A DNA stretch of 24,354 nt from a virus. The stretch is from positions 1 to 24,354 of IMG/VR virus record IMGVR_UViG_3300043425_000262; one strand, 5' to 3'. A program made the translations under genes and the position numbers. The notes below the pieces were generated by a model. That model worked only from the letters and a program-made list of their open reading frames with translations, was not told the origin of the DNA and did not search any database. This document shows, piece after piece, positions 20,318 to 24,354 of this stretch. Numbering within the stretch: position 1 is the stretch's first letter; each line of letters begins with the position of its first letter.

Positions 20318-21544
20318 ATGGCACAAATTCAAAAGGGTGACACCTTTACAAATGGTCAACAGGTAGACGCTATAAGACTCAATCAATTGGTTGATTCTTC
20401 TGCTCTCCTTGTCGGTGCTATCGTAGAACAACCTGCGATGACAACCAACACCGTGACGGCTGATGATACTACTATCATCGCTGATGGCGGTGTACTTAAG
20501 AAGGTTACCGCTGGAAGCCTTCTTGGTAGTAACCTACCAATTAACACATCTTCCATCACAGGAGCGACTGGAGTTGATATCGTTATCACTCCTGCCTCTG
20601 GTCGTGAGGTTGACATCGCTGGAAACTTCCAAGTTATTGGAAACGACATCGTTACTGGAAACTCTACGGTAGGTGGTACTTTTGCTGTTACTGGCCCTGC
20701 CTCGTTTAACACAAACACAGCCATTAAGATTCCTGTTGGTACTACTGTGCAGAGACCTGCCACTCCTGTGGCTGGTCAACTCAGATACAACAGCACACTA
20801 GACCAAGCCGAAGTATACTCTGGCACTGAATGGAAGGCTGTGGGTGGTAGCCCTTTTGACGCAAGCGGGGGAAATGTAACAACTATAAGCGGTTTTAGGA
20901 TTCATACCTTTACCGCTTCTGGTACATTCACTCCCTCGCTAAACGCTGAAGGTAAGGTTGAGTATCTTATTGTCGGCGGTGGAGGTAACGGTGCTGGCTT
21001 TAATCCTCACGGTGGCGGTGGTGGTGGTGGTGATGTAAAGACTGGATTCTTAGACATTACTAGGAACACAGCACCTATGGATGTTGTTGTTGGTACTACT
21101 GGACTTGCATCCTCCTTTGGAGGAGTCACGGCAAATGGTGGTGGCTCTGGCTCTGGATATGCTGGCGGAACTTCTGGTAGCGGACAGGCTGGAACGAACG
21201 GAAACTTTGGTTCTGGTGGTGGTGGTGGCGGAGGTGCGGCTGGCCCTTCGGCTTATATGTGGTTGGGAGGAGGCGTTGGAGGTGAAGGACAAGGCTCTAC
21301 CATCAGTGGGTCTTTCCAGAGATATGGCGGTGGTGGTGGCGGTGGTGGCTCTACATATGGTCAAAACACCAATTATCCCGGCCTTGGCATCTATGGCGGT
21401 GGTCGTGGAGCAAACTCTGGCGGTGACGCTAGTGCCCCTGTTGCAAACTCTGGCGGTGGTGGTGGCGGTGGTTGTGGTTATAACGGAAGAGGTGCTTCTG
21501 CTGGAGCAAGCGGTGTCGTAATCATTCGCTACCGTGTATCATAA
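20318..21544 (+). CDS. Tail fibre with Gly-rich receptor-binding tip
   Basis: 408 residues. Residues 1-145 are Thr/Val/Asn-rich repeats of trimeric-fibre type. 'PVAGQLRYNSTLDQAEVYSG' (150-169) with 'TEWKAVG' is a motif common in phage tail fibres. From about 193 ('FRIHTFTASGTFTPS', then 'VEYLIVGGGG') to the end is a glycine-rich domain with six or more Gly runs of 4-8 and the closing 'GASGVVIIRYRVS', as in Gly-rich adhesin tips that stack polyglycine-II helices. It should recognise the host surface. Starts at ATG 20318, two bases after the nozzle stop. Confidence 0.85.
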   Translation: MAQIQKGDTFTNGQQVDAIRLNQLVDSSALLVGAIVEQPAMTTNTVTADDTTIIADGGVLKKVTAGSLLGSNLPINTSSITGATGVDIVITPASGREVDIAGNFQVIGNDIVTGNSTVGGTFAVTGPASFNTNTAIKIPVGTTVQRPATPVAGQLRYNSTLDQAEVYSGTEWKAVGGSPFDASGGNVTTISGFRIHTFTASGTFTPSLNAEGKVEYLIVGGGGNGAGFNPHGGGGGGGDVKTGFLDITRNTAPMDVVVGTTGLASSFGGVTANGGGSGSGYAGGTSGSGQAGTNGNFGSGGGGGGGAAGPSAYMWLGGGVGGEGQGSTISGSFQRYGGGGGGGGSTYGQNTNYPGLGIYGGGRGANSGGDASAPVANSGGGGGGGCGYNGRGASAGASGVVIIRYRVS

Positions 21545-21969
21545 TGCTACAAGAGGAAGTCATTGACTTTATAAACGCCAATAGAACTAAAGGCAGAAGG
21601 GAAGCATTTGGGTTTGAGGGTGATACCCTTAAGATGTACCTGACTTGGGCTTTTTCTTTTAACTATTTGTTTTTAGTTTTCAACAACAATGAAATTGTAG
21701 GTGTTGGTGTTGCGTACCCGCTCAAAAGACCTTTTAATGGTGACAAGTTTACTCTCTTTGTGTTTAACGAAATAGTTCCTAAGGACGAAGAACATAAACA
21801 CGAACTGTGTATTATGGATTGGGTGGCAACAACAGAAGAAGGAAGAAAAACGCTCGTAGAAAACTTTAAGAAGAGATACCCTTACTGGGAAAGCCAAAAG
21901 AAATGGGGGCTTCAATTTGAAGAACCAAAACAAATCTCAAACAAATACATCAATCTTTTAAACAAATAA
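21544..21969 (+). CDS. Possible GNAT/acyltransferase-like protein, 141 aa
   Basis: Directly after the fibre gene (TAATG overlap). The order helix, strand 'NYLFLVFNNNEIVGVGVAYP' (residues 40-59), a strand with 'FTLFVFNEIVP', then 'ELCIMDWVATTEEGRKTLVE' and a closing 'FKKRYPYWES' helix is reminiscent of GNAT or HlyC-like acyltransferase folds, where a central strand is followed by a Gly/Arg turn and a helix. The classical acetyl-CoA loop (R/Q-x-x-G-x-G/A) is not clear. It could modify a virion or host protein, or be an unrelated fibre-assembly chaperone. Low certainty on function, good certainty that it is a gene. Confidence 0.7.
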   Translation: MLQEEVIDFINANRTKGRREAFGFEGDTLKMYLTWAFSFNYLFLVFNNNEIVGVGVAYPLKRPFNGDKFTLFVFNEIVPKDEEHKHELCIMDWVATTEEGRKTLVENFKKRYPYWESQKKWGLQFEEPKQISNKYINLLNK

Positions 21970-21973
21970 ACTA

Positions 21974-22819
21974 ATGGGTTCTAAAAAAGTTTCAGCACCG
22001 CCTCCTCGTGACTACTACAAGGAGATGTCAGACTCAATTCGGGCACAGATAGACCTTGCTCCTCAAATGATGGAGGCAGAGCGGAGACTCATACCTCAGT
22101 GGCAAGCAATGCAGAAGGAGCAGATGCTTGGACAGGCAGACAACCTTAAGAGTTTTTATAGAGAGGTAATGGGCGATAGTTCTGCTCTGCTGTCCCAGTA
22201 TGGTAGAGAATTTGCTGGTGCTTTGACACCTATTGCAGAGTCTTCTCGACAGACATATGAGGCTAGTCTTGGAGGTGGAGCGGCTCTTCAGAACAAAATG
22301 AGGGCACAGGCCATGTCAGACCTTGATGCTGGGATGGGTCTTACGCCAGAAATGCAGACACAGGCACAGCAGATGGCTCGTGCGGCGGCTACAGCCAGAG
22401 GTCTTGGAAATACTAATCGTGGCATAGGTGCGGAAGTTCTTGGCGGTTACCAATTGGGTCTACAGCGTGAAGATAGAGCCAGAATGTTCTCTAACACTGT
22501 TCTCGGCAACGATATGACTATATCAGGAAACGCATACCAACAGTATGGGTCTCCGCTTGTTCAAAGCGGTATGTCTGCTCTTTCCCCGATGGGTCTTGCG
22601 GGTATGTCAATGCAATACAACCAAAACCTTGGCCCTGCATATCTCCAACCAGAGTCTCAGTATAATGCTAACCTTGTTGCCGCAAATCAGAATATGGCGA
22701 TGCAAGCGGCTACCGCAAACGCACAGGCCAGCAGTGGCTTGATGGGTGGACTTATTGGTGCGGCTGGTTCTTTTCTTGGAAGTAAGGCAGGTGGGGCCGC
22801 CGCTGTTTCATTTATTTAA
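21974..22819 (+). CDS. Internal virion / ejection-type protein
   Basis: 281 residues, starting MGSKKVSAPPPRDYYKEMSD. It is helical and Met/Gln/Ala-rich, with 'QIDLAPQMMEAERRLIPQWQ', a Gln/Ala-rich centre ('MQTQAQQMARAAATARGLGN') and a Gly/Ala-zipper hydrophobic C-terminus ('GLMGGLIGAAGSFLGSKAGG'). These features are typical of podovirus ejection or internal core proteins that insert into the host envelope. It is followed by the PP-loop enzyme and then a long coiled-coil gene of the same type. No SD; the start lies 4 bases after the previous stop. Confidence 0.75.
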   Translation: MGSKKVSAPPPRDYYKEMSDSIRAQIDLAPQMMEAERRLIPQWQAMQKEQMLGQADNLKSFYREVMGDSSALLSQYGREFAGALTPIAESSRQTYEASLGGGAALQNKMRAQAMSDLDAGMGLTPEMQTQAQQMARAAATARGLGNTNRGIGAEVLGGYQLGLQREDRARMFSNTVLGNDMTISGNAYQQYGSPLVQSGMSALSPMGLAGMSMQYNQNLGPAYLQPESQYNANLVAANQNMAMQAATANAQASSGLMGGLIGAAGSFLGSKAGGAAAVSFI

Positions 22820-23619
22820 TGAACAAATTGGAAAAAACAATTGATTTAATTAGGGCTGGCCTCTCAGTTCCTAATAAGTCCGTATTGGCTTGGTCTGGAG
22901 GAAAGGACTCTATGGTTCTTTTGCACATTCTCCATACTCTTGGCGTTAAGATGCCTGTTGTTTTTTTCAAAGAACCGTGGCAACCATCCAAGTACTCGTT
23001 TCAAAACAAAGTAATCGCTGACTACGGACTTGAAGTCTATTCTTGGAGTCCGTGCAATTCTCTGTTTCAACAGACAGATGATGAGTTTGAGGTTCAAAAT
23101 ATTTACGCTCTTAACACATCTACCATTACCTGTCCTACTGGGATTACTCCTCCTGTAGAAGGAAAGCCGTGGGTTTGTGCAATTGACATTCTTAATCGTC
23201 CTAAACAACTAGGTCTGCAAGCAAACTGGGATATGCTATGGGTTGGACACAAGGGATGTGACAGTGACCCTATCCTTGGTGGTGACGCTGGAACTAGAAT
23301 TAACAGCCGTTTTGGACAAGGATGGATGAATTTTATGTTTCCTCTTCGTGACTGGTCTCACGATGACATATGGGAATACATTGAGGCACACAATGTCCCT
23401 TGGGACAAAGACAGGTATGAGAAAGTAGATGGTAAGTACAGAGAAAAGGCTGACAGGTCTTTTAACGCAGACTATGTCCACGCTTGTACTGCTTGCATCG
23501 ACAGAAGGACAGATGCTAAGAAATTTGTTTATTGTCCCAAGTTTAAGGGAGTTGTTGAAAACGCTTCTTCTAGGTATCCTTGGGCTGACCAGACTCCACT
23601 ATCCTACATGAAGGACTAA
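22819..23619 (+). CDS. PAPS-reductase-family PP-loop protein
   Basis: 266 residues. The PP-loop 'WSGGKDSMVLLH' has SGGKDS at 26-31, which binds the phosphates of an adenylated or nucleotide substrate. 'MFPLRDWSHDDIWEYIEAHN' (173-192) is the family's second hallmark (xPLxxWSxxDVWxYI). Cysteines at 105, 120, 223 and 226 (Cys-x2-Cys) might bind an Fe-S cluster; the 'ECGLH' tail of assimilatory CysH is absent. It may therefore act in sulfur transfer, modification or another adenylyl chemistry rather than sulfate assimilation. It is TAATG-coupled and sits between two internal-virion-type genes, so it is probably expressed late. Confidence 0.85.
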   Translation: MNKLEKTIDLIRAGLSVPNKSVLAWSGGKDSMVLLHILHTLGVKMPVVFFKEPWQPSKYSFQNKVIADYGLEVYSWSPCNSLFQQTDDEFEVQNIYALNTSTITCPTGITPPVEGKPWVCAIDILNRPKQLGLQANWDMLWVGHKGCDSDPILGGDAGTRINSRFGQGWMNFMFPLRDWSHDDIWEYIEAHNVPWDKDRYEKVDGKYREKADRSFNADYVHACTACIDRRTDAKKFVYCPKFKGVVENASSRYPWADQTPLSYMKD

Positions 23620-23623
23620 TTTT

Positions 23624-24354
23624 ATGGCTTCACCATTTCAAAGATACCAAAACGAACAGGTTCAACCTATTAACATCCTGCCGTATACAGGGGCAATTGC
23701 AGAACAAACTGCCAATGCTATTGCTGGGTTTGGCAAAAATGTCGCAGAAGGACTTGATAAGTACCAGCAGACACAGGAAGAAAAGGCAAAGGCTTCATAC
23801 CTTGCCAACAGTGTGCTTAAACAGTACATGGAGCAGGACGGCCCAGAGGATGATGCCACTGGAGAGATTTCGTACAAGCCTAAGGCTGATGCACCACAGC
23901 ACATTGTTGAACTATGGAAAAAGTCGCAGAAACAGCCAGACGGAGTCGATGGCGTTTCAACGACTGACCTTACATCGTTTTTGACCGTTCATTCAAAGTT
24001 TGAGCAGGACGATGAGAACAAGTTTAATAGAAAGGCTAAAGAGCGAGGTCTTGAGATTGAAGAAGAAAAACTAAGACTTGCACGAGAAGAAGCAAAATCA
24101 AGAGTAACGGCACAAGAGCAGGATTTTAAGTTTAGAGTAAGAGACCTTGAATGGCGTATTGCTCGTGGTGAGAAGGGCGACGAACTTGATGCACTAAAAC
24201 TGCAACTTGAAAGAGATAGATTTGGTTTAGAAAAGGTACTTGGCCCTGCTCGACTTAAGTTGCTTGAAGCGGAGGCTAGGGTTGCTGGTGCTAAGGCTAA
24301 ATCTACCGAGAGAGCCTTAAGCACGGAAGAGGCTAGGGAGTTGATGATACAGAC
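23624..24354 (+). CDS. Internal virion protein, 3' end outside window
   Basis: ATG 23624 opens a frame (MASPFQRYQNEQVQPINILP) that runs through the right edge, 243 codons so far, with no stop. A GAAGGA about 8 bases upstream may serve as SD. The N-terminus is Gly/Ala/Gln-rich, and from about residue 125 the chain is a long, highly charged coiled coil ('ARLKLLEAEARVAGAKAKST'). Such proteins are the large internal core or ejection proteins of podoviruses, here following the smaller ejection-type gene. The other frames here have only short ORFs. Confidence 0.75.
   Translation, partial: MASPFQRYQNEQVQPINILPYTGAIAEQTANAIAGFGKNVAEGLDKYQQTQEEKAKASYLANSVLKQYMEQDGPEDDATGEISYKPKADAPQHIVELWKKSQKQPDGVDGVSTTDLTSFLTVHSKFEQDDENKFNRKAKERGLEIEEEKLRLAREEAKSRVTAQEQDFKFRVRDLEWRIARGEKGDELDALKLQLERDRFGLEKVLGPARLKLLEAEARVAGAKAKSTERALSTEEARELMIQ

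Noticed and set aside
21081-21521. 146-codon frame within the fibre gene
   Set aside because: An alternative frame of the Gly-rich repeats giving Val/Ala runs; a codon-repeat artefact.
22819-23619. Calling the enzyme cysH or dndC
   Set aside because: The PP-loop family is clear, but the CysH tail is missing and no dnd partners are nearby, so no symbol is given.

Overview
The window is a stretch of a virulent-type tailed phage genome (Caudoviricetes) with a podovirus-like structural module. Every supported gene is on the + strand, and no bacterial housekeeping gene is present. The host cannot be named from this sequence. Most transcript-leading genes have no Shine-Dalgarno (SD) sequence but an A/C-rich leader (AACCAAAC-like), so the host or phage seems to tolerate SD-less initiation.

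Region 1 (1-6483) looks like an early or accessory block of small genes: a partial gene whose C-terminus resembles phage HTH/small-terminase-like proteins, a GP88-family protein, a small zinc-ribbon protein, a ribbon-helix-helix protein, an Asp-rich protein, a DUF932 protein, a conserved MGLD/WRKH-type phage protein and a Lys/Ala-rich basic protein. Between these genes lie inverted repeats and RNA-like hairpins. Three leaders (near 432-558, 2607-2652 and 3874-3921) share a stem carrying a GAA/AGTA internal loop, the signature of a loop E (sarcin-ricin) motif, upstream of the A/C-rich leader and an ATG. This is the best candidate here for an undescribed system.

Region 2 (6484-6857) is the longest non-coding stretch. 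It holds a strong intrinsic terminator, G-runs, three 22-23 bp spaced copies of a GAAATnnATTTC dyad, a 12 bp tandem repeat and a TTGACA box directly before the late block.

Region 3 (6858-24354) is the late block. In order it encodes several small proteins, tRNA-Thr(UGU), a cloverleaf-like element, an HNH endonuclease, a probable virion protein, the large terminase, portal, scaffold, an SU10-like major capsid protein, a connector, a tail nozzle, a Gly-rich tail fibre and two internal-virion-type proteins (the second cut by the window end). A PAPS-reductase-like PP-loop enzyme sits between the two internal-virion-type genes. Many late genes overlap by 1-4 bases, suggesting one translationally coupled transcript. 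No replication, lysis-enzyme or RNA polymerase gene is visible in the window.
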